64,000 nucleotides of DNA from Algibacter pacificus. Its GTDB lineage: Bacteria > Bacteroidota > Bacteroidia > Flavobacteriales > Flavobacteriaceae. The first letter of the stretch is position 1. Every line of letters starts with the position of its first letter. The notes below the pieces were generated by a model that saw only the letters and a list, made by a program, of their open reading frames with translations, was not told where the DNA came from and searched no databases. The stretch lies in NCBI RefSeq assembly GCF_008033385.1, contig NZ_VOGY01000001.1, positions 62,001 through 126,000 on the forward strand, given 5' to 3'. Shown here piece by piece: positions 32,438 through 41,337 of the stretch. The position numbers and the translations under genes were made by a program.

Positions 32438-33610
32438 TTCAACAGATTGTTTAGCAATTTCTAATTCTTCGTTAGTTGGAATAATTAATATTTTAACTTT
32501 AGAAGTATCGGTGTTAATAGCTCTTATATGTTTCGCTCTTTCTTTATTTTTTTCTTGATCCATTTCTATGCCAAGAAAATCTAAATCTTCGCATACCATT
32601 TTTCGCATAAGCTCAGAGTTTTCTCCAATACCAGCAGTAAATACAATAGCGTCTAGTCCGTTTAGAGCCGCAGCATAACTACCAATGTATTTTTTTATGC
32701 GGTAGGTGTTCATTTGTAGGGCCAATAAACAATCTTTATTTCCTTTCGCGGCTTCGGCTTCAATTTCTCGTAAATCACTAAAACCGGTAAGGCCAAGCAT
32801 ACCACTTTTCTTTTGTAGAATCGTGTTTATTTCATCTAAAGAATAATTTAGTTTACTTGCCAAGTGAAAAATTACTGAAGGGTCGATATTACCGCTTCGT
32901 GTCCCCATAATTAAACCATCTAACGGAGTTAACCCCATGGAGTGATCTATACTTATTCCATTTTTTACAGCAGTAATACTACAACCATTCCCTAAGTGAA
33001 TAGAAATAATTTTCGATTCTTTTTTGCCTAAATAATGAATAGCTTGTTCTGAAACATATTTATGACTAGTGCCATGAAAACCGTATAGCCTAATTTTATG
33101 TTCGGTTAAAAGCTCGTTCGGTATGGCATATCTATAAGCGTGTTCGGGAATAGTTTGGTGGAATGCCGTATCAAAAACAGCCACTTGTTTAGCATCTGGA
33201 AAAATAGCTTCGGCAACTTCGATACCTTCAAAATTGGCTGGGTTGTGCAATGGTGCTAGACTAAAAAGATCTTTAATATTTTCTTTTGCGGAAGATGTAA
33301 TTTCCGAAGTTTTTTTAAATCGTGCACCTCCTTGTACCACACGATGGCCAACAATATTAATGTCTTTTGCCGATTTTATAATACCGGCTTCATTATCTAA
33401 AAGTTGATGGGATAGTAATTCTAATCCTTGTTTGTGGTTGTAAATAGCGGTAATGTGTTCTATGGTATCTTTTTCAGTTTTATAAATAAATTTAGCGTCA
33501 TCTTCACCGATACGTTCAATAAGTCCAGAGCATAGTATAGTTTCTGCTGGCATTGAAAATAATTGAAATTTTATAGACGAACTTCCTGAGTTTAAAACGA
33601 GTACTTGCAT
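32423..33610 (-). CDS. ackA: Acetate kinase
   Basis: 395 residues, normal length. NSGSSSIKFQLF at 7-18, HFAPLHNP-like ALAPLHNPANFEGI region, FDTAFHQT, GFHGTSHKYV and SIHLGNGCSI are the ASKHA phosphate- and acetate-binding motifs; FTAGIGENS near the C-terminus binds adenosine. It converts acetyl phosphate and ADP to acetate and ATP. It lies three bases after pta in the same operon, the standard acetate pathway pair. Confidence 0.96.
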   Translation of the reverse strand: MQVLVLNSGSSSIKFQLFSMPAETILCSGLIERIGEDDAKFIYKTEKDTIEHITAIYNHKQGLELLSHQLLDNEAGIIKSAKDINIVGHRVVQGGARFKKTSEITSSAKENIKDLFSLAPLHNPANFEGIEVAEAIFPDAKQVAVFDTAFHQTIPEHAYRYAIPNELLTEHKIRLYGFHGTSHKYVSEQAIHYLGKKESKIISIHLGNGCSITAVKNGISIDHSMGLTPLDGLIMGTRSGNIDPSVIFHLASKLNYSLDEINTILQKKSGMLGLTGFSDLREIEAEAAKGNKDCLLALQMNTYRIKKYIGSYAAALNGLDAIVFTAGIGENSELMRKMVCEDLDFLGIEMDQEKNKERAKHIRAINTDTSKVKILIIPTNEELEIAKQSVELFEN

Positions 33611-33613
33611 ATA

Positions 33614-35704
33614 TTATAAATCTTGTGCTTGAATGGCTGTAATGATTACTGTGCTGTAAATATCGTCAGCAGTACAGCCACGGCTTAAATCATTTACAGG
33701 TTTATTTAGTCCTTGTAGAACAGGGCCAATGGCCAATGCTCCAGTTTCTCTTTGTACGGCTTTATACGTGTTGTTTCCAGTGTTTAAATCTGGGAAAATT
33801 AAAACACTAGCACGTCCAGCAACTTCAGAATCGGGTAGTTTACTTTTTCCAATGCGCATATCTACAGCCGCATCGTATTGAATAGGGCCTTCAATTTTAA
33901 CATTTGGAGCTATTCGTTTTACTATTTCCGTAGCCTCACGTACTTTTTCAACATCGGCACCTTTTCCAGAAGCTCCAGAGGAGTAGGATAGCATAGCGAC
34001 TTTAGGTTCTATTCCGAAGTTTGTTGCAGTAGCAGCAGAAGAAATAGCTATTTCGGCTAATTGCTCGGCATTTGGGTTTGGGTTAATAGCACAGTCGCCA
34101 AAAACTGAAATGCGATCTTCTAAACACATAAAGAATACTGAGGAAACAATATTAACATCTGGTTTTGTTTTTATAAATTGTAATGCAGGTCTTAGGGTGT
34201 GTTGCGTGGTATGTACTGCTCCCGAAACCATGCCATCGGCATGCCCTTTGTAAATCATCATGGTTCCAAAATACGATACATCGGCTATCATATCTCTTGC
34301 CATTCCTAAATTTACATTTTTGTGTTTTCTTAGTTCGTAAAGCGTGTTCACATAATCATCAAAATAAGGTGATTTTGTTGGCGAAATAATATTTATTTTA
34401 TTGGTGTCTAAAGTAATATCAAGCGCGATAAGGCGTTCTTTTATTTGGTTTTCATCACCTATTAAAGTTAATTCTACAACTTGGGCATCAATTAATCTTG
34501 CTGCAGCTCGTAACACGCGTTCATCTTCACCTTCCGGTAAAACAATGTGTTTTTTATTGCTTAAAGCCCGTTGTAAAAGATTGTATTGAAACATTCTAGG
34601 AGTGAATATTTCCGATTTAAAAGTGATTAAATCATTCGATAATTTATCGGTATCCACATATTTTTCGAAAGTGGCAATAGAAGTTTCTATTTTTTCACTA
34701 TTATCTGGATATATTTTAGATTTTATTTTTCCAACGGTATTTGTAGCAGCAAAGGTACCTGCTTTAACACTTACAATAGGGATTACGCTAGAAAGGCCTT
34801 CAATGAGTTTTAAAATAGATTCTTCAGGAATTAAACCACCCGTTAATACAATACCTGAGAGTTTTGGATAGTTTTTGGAAATATGCGCTTGTAGTGCACC
34901 AAGAATAATATCAGCACGATCTCCAGGGGTAATAACCAGTGCGTTTTCTTTTAAATGTGTAAGGTAATTTCGCAATTGCATGGACCCTACATTAAAGTTT
35001 TCGGCTTGATTATTAATCAGGTCTTTACCAAAAAGAATGGTACCATTTAGGGTTTTTACAATTTCTTTAATGGTAGGGCTTGATAAATTTTTTATTTTCG
35101 GGATTACCGTAACATCGGCATTGGTTTTTATGCGTTTTTTTAATTGTTCTTTTAAAACAGAAATTTGATTAATATCGACTTTATTGGTTACAATAGAGAT
35201 GACATCGACTTCTTCTTTATACGTATCATGAGCCAATTGTACTCCATTAACAATAGACTTAACGTCTTTTTTATCACCTTGAGTAACTATGATAACAGGA
35301 ATACTTAAGTTTTTAGAAATTAAGATATTAATGTCTAATTCTAGGCTTGAGTTTTCATGAGAAAAATCGGTGCCTTCAACTAAAACAAAATCGAATCGAC
35401 TTTCTAAATATTTGTATTTTTTAATAATTTCATCGATAACTTGTCCAGATTTACCTTGGTTGTATAAATCGACCACTTCATTCCTAGTAAAAGCGAATGT
35501 GTTTTTATAATTAATGTCTATTTCGAAATGAGATATAACGGTACTAATATGGTTATCCATTTCTCCAACTTCAAGATCTTCAATAATGGGTCTAAAATAT
35601 CCAACCTTTGCTGTTTTGCCTAAAAGCATTCGCATTAACCCTAAAACAATAACAGATTTTCCACTGTTTGGTTCTATGGTTGCGACATAAATTCCTTTAC
35701 TCAT
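33614..35704 (-). CDS. pta: Phosphate acetyltransferase, long type
   Basis: 696 residues in three parts: an N-terminal P-loop/dethiobiotin-synthase-like domain (IYVATIEPNSGKSVIVLG, about 3-20), a DRTGG-type middle domain (ITPGDRADIILG, about 255-265), and the C-terminal PTA domain (HIVLPEGEDERVLRAA from about 388, YSSGASGKG, QYDAAVD). It interconverts acetyl-CoA and acetyl phosphate, with ackA next in the operon. The long form is usually allosterically regulated. Confidence 0.96.
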   Translation of the reverse strand: MSKGIYVATIEPNSGKSVIVLGLMRMLLGKTAKVGYFRPIIEDLEVGEMDNHISTVISHFEIDINYKNTFAFTRNEVVDLYNQGKSGQVIDEIIKKYKYLESRFDFVLVEGTDFSHENSSLELDINILISKNLSIPVIIVTQGDKKDVKSIVNGVQLAHDTYKEEVDVISIVTNKVDINQISVLKEQLKKRIKTNADVTVIPKIKNLSSPTIKEIVKTLNGTILFGKDLINNQAENFNVGSMQLRNYLTHLKENALVITPGDRADIILGALQAHISKNYPKLSGIVLTGGLIPEESILKLIEGLSSVIPIVSVKAGTFAATNTVGKIKSKIYPDNSEKIETSIATFEKYVDTDKLSNDLITFKSEIFTPRMFQYNLLQRALSNKKHIVLPEGEDERVLRAAARLIDAQVVELTLIGDENQIKERLIALDITLDTNKINIISPTKSPYFDDYVNTLYELRKHKNVNLGMARDMIADVSYFGTMMIYKGHADGMVSGAVHTTQHTLRPALQFIKTKPDVNIVSSVFFMCLEDRISVFGDCAINPNPNAEQLAEIAISSAATATNFGIEPKVAMLSYSSGASGKGADVEKVREATEIVKRIAPNVKIEGPIQYDAAVDMRIGKSKLPDSEVAGRASVLIFPDLNTGNNTYKAVQRETGALAIGPVLQGLNKPVNDLSRGCTADDIYSTVIITAIQAQDL

Positions 35705-35853
35705 CGTAATGTGTTTGTTTCGTTATAAATATAAAGATAATACCTGTTTTAAATGGTGAAAATCTATTTTTAAGTAGTTAATAATGCAAATTTATTAGGT
35801 TATAGGTTGGCTAAAGATGATTTTTATCATGCTTTAATATTTTATAAAAACGC

Positions 35854-36747
35854 TTAGGTTGTTAAGTCTTTAAAAAGAGATTCTAAACTAGCATTTTTTT
35901 GATTAAGTTGAAGAATTTTTAATTCATTATCATGGGCAAAATCAAAAACATGCGATCGCATATCTTCAGAGGTTTTAAAGGTTATTTCGTAAACAAAACC
36001 ATAGGTGTTTTTTACGCTTTGTACTTTTGGAAGTCTTAGCAAAAAGGCATCTTCAATCCTGAAATCGAATTCTACAATTACAGTTTGTTCTTTTTCGTCT
36101 CGTAATTGGTGTAGTTTTTTATCGGCAACAATTTCACCTTTATTTATTATAATAACGCGCTCGCACATGGCTTCAACCTCTTGCATAATATGTGTAGAAA
36201 GAAAAACGGTTTTAGTTTTACCAATAGTTTTAATTAAATCTCTAATTTCTATGAGTTGGTTGGGGTCTAACCCGGTGGTAGGTTCGTCTAAAATTAAGAC
36301 TTCGGGATCGTGAAGTAGGGCGGTAGCTAAACCGACACGTTGACGATACCCTTTAGAAAGTTGACCAATTTTTTTATGCATTTCAGGCGTTAACCCTGTG
36401 AGTTCGATAACGTCGTTAATACGAGTTTTATCAATGTTATAAATACTGGCGTTGAAGCTTAAATATTCTTTTACAAATAAATCTAAATACAAAGGGTTGT
36501 GCTCGGGTAAGTACCCTACTTTTTGCTGTACTAGCAGTGTTTCTTTAGCTATGTCGTGTCCGTTTACTTTAGCAACGCCTTCCGTAGGTGGAATAAAGGT
36601 GGTTAAAATTTTCATCATGGTCGATTTTCCAGCGCCATTGGGACCTAAAAAGCCTACTATTTCTGGTTTATTAACTTTAAATGACACATTGTTTAAAGCT
36701 TTTTGTGTTCCGTAAAGTTTTGATATTCCAATGACTTCTATCGACAT
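35854..36747 (-). CDS. gldA: Gliding motility ABC transporter ATP-binding protein GldA
   Basis: 297 residues. Walker A GPNGAGKSTM at about 35-44, signature LSKGYRQRVGLA, Walker B LILDEPTTGLDPNQL and the switch His in LSTHIMQEVE. The opening MSIEVIGISKLYGTQKALN and full length match GldA, which with GldF and GldG forms the ABC transporter needed for gliding in Flavobacterium; gldFG are not in this window. A cytosolic ATPase of the ABC-2 type family is certain; the gliding assignment rests on family resemblance. Confidence 0.87.
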   Translation of the reverse strand: MSIEVIGISKLYGTQKALNNVSFKVNKPEIVGFLGPNGAGKSTMMKILTTFIPPTEGVAKVNGHDIAKETLLVQQKVGYLPEHNPLYLDLFVKEYLSFNASIYNIDKTRINDVIELTGLTPEMHKKIGQLSKGYRQRVGLATALLHDPEVLILDEPTTGLDPNQLIEIRDLIKTIGKTKTVFLSTHIMQEVEAMCERVIIINKGEIVADKKLHQLRDEKEQTVIVEFDFRIEDAFLLRLPKVQSVKNTYGFVYEITFKTSEDMRSHVFDFAHDNELKILQLNQKNASLESLFKDLTT

Positions 36748-36920
36748 AACTTAATAATTTTGTCAAAAATAATAATTTAAGATGTAAAATTTAGAGAATA
36801 AATGGTTTCCGTTTATTGTTGTGAATTTCTTATATTCTTCGATATAGCGTAATAATATGGATTATTTTCTGTAAAATCTTTAAAATTAGCAATAAAACAG
36901 AAAAAAAACTTTTATAGTAT

Positions 36921-36950
36921 TTTGATTTCTTGAAAATTTAATTACTTTAG
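36921..36950 (+). promoter_or_regulatory. Promoter of the aromatic amino acid leader
   Basis: TTTG (36921-36924), 18 bases, TACTTTAG (36943-36950) is one mismatch from the Bacteroidota consensus. The leader peptide ATG follows 17 bases later, which leaves a short untranslated start. Confidence 0.7.
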
Positions 36951-36966
36951 CCACTCAATTACGAAT

Positions 36967-37044
36967 ATGACTGTATATTTTACATATTTTAACAACTGGT
37001 TTTATTTCTTTTTTAGCGAGAAGAACGAGATGTTGTATGTATAA
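36967..37044 (+). CDS. Aromatic-rich leader peptide of a pheA attenuator
   Basis: 25 codons, ATG to TAA, with six Phe, four Tyr and one Trp, concentrated in codons 4-16 (for example WFYFFF at codons 11-16). It lies between a good promoter and a terminator hairpin, 111 bases before the prephenate dehydratase gene. This is the arrangement of enterobacterial pheL: when charged tRNA-Phe or tRNA-Tyr is scarce the ribosome stalls and an alternative hairpin prevents termination. Two CGAGA copies (37017-37021 and 37026-37030) can pair with TCTCG in the left terminator arm (37070-37074), which would be the antiterminator. Too short for ordinary gene finding; function inferred from composition and position. 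Confidence 0.8.
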   Translation: MTVYFTYFNNWFYFFFSEKNEMLYV

Positions 37045-37067
37045 TTTATAATAATAAATTTAATATG

Positions 37068-37096
37068 AGTCTCGATGAAAATCGGGACTTTTTTTT
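37068..37096 (+). terminator. Attenuator terminator before pheA
   Basis: AGTCTCGAT, GAAA loop, ATCGGGACT, then eight or nine T. The stem has one T:G pair. It is within the leader of the aromatic operon, not behind any gene except the 25-codon leader peptide, hence an attenuator. Confidence 0.85.
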
Positions 37097-37154
37097 GTTA
37101 AAGTCTAATTGAAAAGTGTAAATAAAATTTAAAGATTTAATATAAAATCGAAAA

Positions 37155-37982
37155 TTGATAAAAACAGTTGCAATACAAGGGGTAAAAGGATCATTTCATC
37201 ATATTGTGTCGAAACAATTTTTTGAAACACCTGTAGACACTATCGATTGTTTAACATTTGATCGCGTTGTAGATTCTTTAATTACAGAGGAGAGTGATGC
37301 AGGAATTATGGCTTTAGAAAACTCTATTGCCGGCTCTATTATTCCTAATTATGCTTTGATAGATGAGTATAACCTTCATATCATTGGAGAGCATTATTTG
37401 GATATTCAGCATAACTTAATGGCGTTGCCAAATCAGCAAATTTCGGATATAAAGGAAGTGTATTCTCATCCAATGGCTTTATTGCAATGTAAAGCGTTTT
37501 TTAAGCAATATCCACATATTAAACTGGTAGAAGATAAGGATACTGCAGAGGTTGCCGAGCGTATTCAAAAACAGCAATTAAAAGGGATTGCGGCTATAGC
37601 AAGCACATTGGCAGCCGAAATTTTTCAACTAGAAATTTTAGCCGAGGCTATTCAAACGATAAAACATAACGAAACCCGTTTTGTTATTGTAAAATGTCGG
37701 GATGTTGATATGCCAAAAACGCAAATTAATAAGGCATCCATTAAATTTGAAGCCAACCATAAGCGAGGAAGTTTAGCGGCTATTTTAAATGCTATGAGCG
37801 ATTGTAAATTGAATTTAACAAAAATTCAAAGCTTACCAATTGTGGAAACACCTTGGAAATACGCCTTTTTTGTAGATGTAACTTTTGATAATTATTCCGA
37901 TTTTAATAAAGCAAAATCTCTTATTGAAATTATGGGTGAAGGCTTTAAAGTTTTAGGTGAATATAAAAACGCAAAATTATGA
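37155..37982 (+). CDS. pheA: Prephenate dehydratase
   Basis: 275 residues, TTG start. TVAIQGVKGSFHH opens the periplasmic-binding-like catalytic domain, MALENSIAGSI and the NETRFVIV motif contain the catalytic Thr (TRF). A C-terminal ACT domain (about 190-275, HKRGSLAAILNAM and KIQSLPI) binds phenylalanine for feedback. No chorismate mutase is attached; that activity is fused to the DAHP synthase at the operon end. The enzyme turns prephenate into phenylpyruvate. It is first in the operon behind the attenuator and overlaps the aminotransferase gene (ATGA). Confidence 0.95.
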   Translation: MIKTVAIQGVKGSFHHIVSKQFFETPVDTIDCLTFDRVVDSLITEESDAGIMALENSIAGSIIPNYALIDEYNLHIIGEHYLDIQHNLMALPNQQISDIKEVYSHPMALLQCKAFFKQYPHIKLVEDKDTAEVAERIQKQQLKGIAAIASTLAAEIFQLEILAEAIQTIKHNETRFVIVKCRDVDMPKTQINKASIKFEANHKRGSLAAILNAMSDCKLNLTKIQSLPIVETPWKYAFFVDVTFDNYSDFNKAKSLIEIMGEGFKVLGEYKNAKL

Positions 37983-39127
37983 TTAATGTAGCCGAGAGAT
38001 TACATAGCGTGGAAGAGTACTACTTTTCAAGAAAATTGAAAGAAGTAAACCAGCTAATTGCAAATGGAAAACCAATAATAAGTTTAGGTATTGGAAGTCC
38101 AGATTTACAACCACCAACGGAAGTTATTGATGCTTTAACAAAAGCATTATTGAGTCCGAATGCACATAAATATCAGAGTTATCAGGGCTTGCCAGAATTG
38201 CGAGAAGGGATTGCATCATTTTATAAAAATAATTACCAAGTAGATCTAAATCCAAATTCCGAAGTATTGCCACTTATGGGGAGTAAAGAGGGAATTATGC
38301 ATATTTCTATGGCGTATTTAAATAAAGGCGATCAGGTTTTAATTCCAAATCCGGGATATCCAACCTATCAGTCTGTTACAAAATTATTAGAAGCGGAACC
38401 TGTTTTTTACGAGTTGGATGCTGCCAATAATTGGTTGCCAGATTTAGAAGCCTTAGAACAACAAGATTTAACTAAGGTGAAATTAATGTGGGTAAATTAT
38501 CCGCACATGCCAACAGGAGCACAACCATCGGAACATTTGTTTAAGGATTTGGTGGCTTTTGCAAAAAGACATCATATTTTAATTATAAACGATAATCCGT
38601 ATAGTTTCATTTTAAATGAAAATCCAACCAGTCTTTTAAGTGTAGAAGGCGCAAAAGATTGCTGTTTGGAGCTAAATTCACTAAGTAAAACCTTCAATTT
38701 GGCCGGATGGCGTGTTGGGATGGTTGTTGGCGATACTAAATATATTACCGATATCTTAAAGGTGAAAAGTAATATGGATTCGGGGATGTTTTATGGCATT
38801 CAAAAAGGAGCTATTGAAGCTTTAAAATGTTCGAAAACGTGGTTTGATAGTATAAATAAGGTGTATGCAGAACGCAGAGATTTAGTATGGCAATTGGCTG
38901 ATGCTTTAAATTGTACGTATGATAAAAATGCTACCGGACTTTTTGTTTGGGCAAAACTGCCAGAAAACATAGAAGCCGAAGCCTTTATAGATAAAATATT
39001 ATATGAAAAAGATATATTTATAACCCCAGGAACTGTTTTTGGAACCCAAGGAGAAGGCTATATCAGGTTTTCATTATGTGCTCAAATAGACAATTTAAAA
39101 GAAACGATAGCTCGAGTGAGTTCATAG
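37979..39127 (+). CDS. Class I/II PLP aminotransferase, probably aromatic
   Basis: 382 residues. The PLP lysine lies in NSLSKTFNLAGWRVGM (about 237), with NPGYPTY near 125 and a C-terminal GYIRFSLC arginine that binds the substrate carboxylate. In this operon it most likely transaminates phenylpyruvate and hydroxyphenylpyruvate to Phe and Tyr. By sequence style it belongs to the subgroup containing aspartate and LL-diaminopimelate aminotransferases, so another substrate is possible. Translation is coupled to pheA. Confidence 0.88.
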   Translation: MINVAERLHSVEEYYFSRKLKEVNQLIANGKPIISLGIGSPDLQPPTEVIDALTKALLSPNAHKYQSYQGLPELREGIASFYKNNYQVDLNPNSEVLPLMGSKEGIMHISMAYLNKGDQVLIPNPGYPTYQSVTKLLEAEPVFYELDAANNWLPDLEALEQQDLTKVKLMWVNYPHMPTGAQPSEHLFKDLVAFAKRHHILIINDNPYSFILNENPTSLLSVEGAKDCCLELNSLSKTFNLAGWRVGMVVGDTKYITDILKVKSNMDSGMFYGIQKGAIEALKCSKTWFDSINKVYAERRDLVWQLADALNCTYDKNATGLFVWAKLPENIEAEAFIDKILYEKDIFITPGTVFGTQGEGYIRFSLCAQIDNLKETIARVSS

Positions 39128-39231
39128 TTTTAGCACGAAGAAAAGCATATAATTATAGAGAAAAGTAAACAGTAATTAAGTAACCCCGTATTAGTTCGTT
39201 CTTTTAAAAAAAAAGAAGGTTCGGGAAAGAA

Positions 39232-40083
39232 ATGAAAAATATATATTCAATAGGCATAGGGTTAATAGGCGGAAGTTTAGCTAAGGACATTAAAGAGCTT
39301 AAACCAGAGGTTATAATTCATGGTATTAGCCGAAAGGAAAGCACTTTGAACGATGCTTTGGCGCTGAATTTAATTGACAAAAAAGCCACGTTAGACGATC
39401 TAAAAAATGCCGATTTAGTTATTATTTCTATACCGGTAGATGCTACGGTAAAATTATTACCAACTATTTTGGATTTAATTCCAGAAACCGGTTTGGTTGT
39501 AGACGCAGGTTCAACCAAAGTTGATATTTGTAAAGTGGTTGAAAACCATCCGAAGCGTCGGAATTTTTTAGCCATGCATCCTATTGCAGGTACAGAACAT
39601 TCTGGACCAGCAGCAGCCATTAGTGGCTTATTTCAAGGAAAAACAAATATTGTTTGTGAGGTTGAAAAAACAACGTTTAAGCTACAAGAAAAAGCCTTAA
39701 AATTATTTAGTGATATAGGAATGCGTATTCGTTATATGAATCCGGAAGCGCATGATAAGCATATTGCTTATGTATCGCATTTATCGCATATTAGTTCTTT
39801 TATGTTGGGAAAAACCGTAATTGATAAAGAACGAAATGAACGCGATATTTTTGATATGGCAGGCAGTGGTTTTGCGTCTACAGTGCGTTTAGCAAAAAGT
39901 TCGCCTGCCATGTGGACACCCATTTTCAAACAAAACAAAAGCAATGTTATTGAAACATTAGACGAGTATATTGAGAATTTAACTCATTTTAAAGAGCTTA
40001 TGGAACAAGACAATTTCGATGCCATTTATAAAGAGATGGAAAGTACCAATTATATAAAAGACATATTAAACGGAATACATTAA
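39232..40083 (+). CDS. tyrA: Prephenate dehydrogenase
   Basis: 283 residues. NAD motif GIGLIGGSLAKD at 7-18; GSTKVDIC, AMHPIAGTEHSGP (catalytic His) and HDKHIAYVSHLSH are the family motifs. It oxidises prephenate to 4-hydroxyphenylpyruvate for tyrosine. No ACT or mutase domain. About 100 bases separate it from the aminotransferase gene; this gap contains an imperfect C-rich/G-rich inverted stretch (CCCG...CGGG, 39183-39226) of unclear role. Confidence 0.94.
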   Translation: MKNIYSIGIGLIGGSLAKDIKELKPEVIIHGISRKESTLNDALALNLIDKKATLDDLKNADLVIISIPVDATVKLLPTILDLIPETGLVVDAGSTKVDICKVVENHPKRRNFLAMHPIAGTEHSGPAAAISGLFQGKTNIVCEVEKTTFKLQEKALKLFSDIGMRIRYMNPEAHDKHIAYVSHLSHISSFMLGKTVIDKERNERDIFDMAGSGFASTVRLAKSSPAMWTPIFKQNKSNVIETLDEYIENLTHFKELMEQDNFDAIYKEMESTNYIKDILNGIH

Positions 40084-40179
40084 AACTAGTAAAAAAAATT
40101 GAATCTCCAATTTCAACACAATTCAAACCTAAAATAAAGCTTGGAAATTGGAATTTCATTTTGAAATTTGATTAAGATT

Positions 40180-41262
40180 ATGGAAAACACAAAAGAAATG
40201 AGAACCTGGTTAGATGATTTAAACTTAGATCATCCATTAGTAATTGCGGGACCTTGCAGTGCTGAAACAGAAGAACAAGTATTAAAAATAGCTCACGAGC
40301 TAAAAGATACCGATGTAAGCTATTTTAGAGCTGGTATTTGGAAACCAAGAACACGCCCAGGAATGTTTGAAGGTGTTGGGGCTTTAGGCTTAAAATGGTT
40401 ACAAAAAGTTAAGGCTGAAACTGGTATGAAAGTTTGTACCGAAGTCGCTAACGCAGCTCACGTAAAATTAGCTTTAGAGCATGATATTGATATGTTATGG
40501 ATTGGAGCACGTTCTACAGTATCTCCTTTTATTATGCAGGAAATTGCAGATGCTTTAGAAGGAACAGATAAACCTGTACTGGTTAAAAATCCAGTAAACC
40601 CAGATTTAGCTTTATGGTTAGGTGGTATTGAAAGAATATACAGCGCTGGTGTTAAAAATATTGGAGCTATTCATAGAGGATTTTCTACTTACGAAAAAAC
40701 GAAATATAGAAATACACCAGAATGGCAATTAGCAATCGAATTTCAAAACAAATATCCAGACATTCCTTTAATTAACGACCCGTCGCATATTACAGGAAAA
40801 AGAGATATGATTTTTGATGTTTGCCAAACAGCTTTAGATTTAAACTTTGATGGGTTAATGGTTGAAACGCATTACGATCCAGAAAATGCATGGAGTGATG
40901 CTGCACAACAAGTTACACCAGATTCGCTAAAGCAAATCATGAGAGACTTAAAAGTTAAAAAAGCTACAGAAACCGCAGTTAGTTATAGAGAGCCATTAGA
41001 AAATTTAAGAGCTCAAATTAATGTTGTAGACGATCAGTTAATTGACTTATTAGGTAAAAGAATGCAAGTTGCCGATAAAATAGGAGAATTAAAGAAAGAG
41101 CAAAACGTTGCCGTTTTACAATCACGTCGATGGAACGAGATTTTAGGAAACATGGTAATGGAAGGTGAAAGTAGAGGTTTAAGTGAAGAATTTGTTTTAA
41201 AAATGTTTAAAGCAATTCATCAAGAATCCATTAACCATCAAGAAAAAATTATTAATAACTAA
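40180..41262 (+). CDS. DAHP synthase fused to chorismate mutase
   Basis: 360 residues from the ATG at 40180; a TTG four codons earlier is less likely. Residues about 1-265 are the type I DAHP synthase barrel (IAGPCSAET, FRAGIWKPRTRPGMFEGVG keys: AGPCSAE, KPRTRP, DPSHITGKRD, VETHYDPE). From about 275 an AroQ chorismate mutase helix bundle follows (LRAQINVVDDQLIDLLGKRMQVADKIGELK). The fusion joins the first step of the shikimate pathway to the committed step toward Phe/Tyr. In Bacillus-type fusions the mutase is N-terminal; here it is C-terminal. Last gene of the operon, ended by the hairpin at 41283. Confidence 0.94.
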   Translation: MENTKEMRTWLDDLNLDHPLVIAGPCSAETEEQVLKIAHELKDTDVSYFRAGIWKPRTRPGMFEGVGALGLKWLQKVKAETGMKVCTEVANAAHVKLALEHDIDMLWIGARSTVSPFIMQEIADALEGTDKPVLVKNPVNPDLALWLGGIERIYSAGVKNIGAIHRGFSTYEKTKYRNTPEWQLAIEFQNKYPDIPLINDPSHITGKRDMIFDVCQTALDLNFDGLMVETHYDPENAWSDAAQQVTPDSLKQIMRDLKVKKATETAVSYREPLENLRAQINVVDDQLIDLLGKRMQVADKIGELKKEQNVAVLQSRRWNEILGNMVMEGESRGLSEEFVLKMFKAIHQESINHQEKIINN

Positions 41263-41282
41263 TTAGTAGTTTAAATAAAATA

Positions 41283-41320
41283 AAAAAGCCTCGTTCTATT
41301 AGTTTAGAACGAGGCTTTTT
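41283..41320. terminator. Bidirectional terminator between convergent genes
   Basis: A perfect 16-pair stem, AAAAAGCCTCGTTCTA with TAGAACGAGGCTTTTT, six-base loop. It ends the aromatic operon on the plus strand and the 41338-42150 gene on the minus strand. Confidence 0.95.
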
Positions 41321-41337
41321 GGTTTATAAATTTGTGA

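Noticed and set aside
39183-39226. Terminator or riboswitch before tyrA
   Set aside because: CCCG...CGGG pairs only weakly around an A-run and no T-tail follows in the right place.
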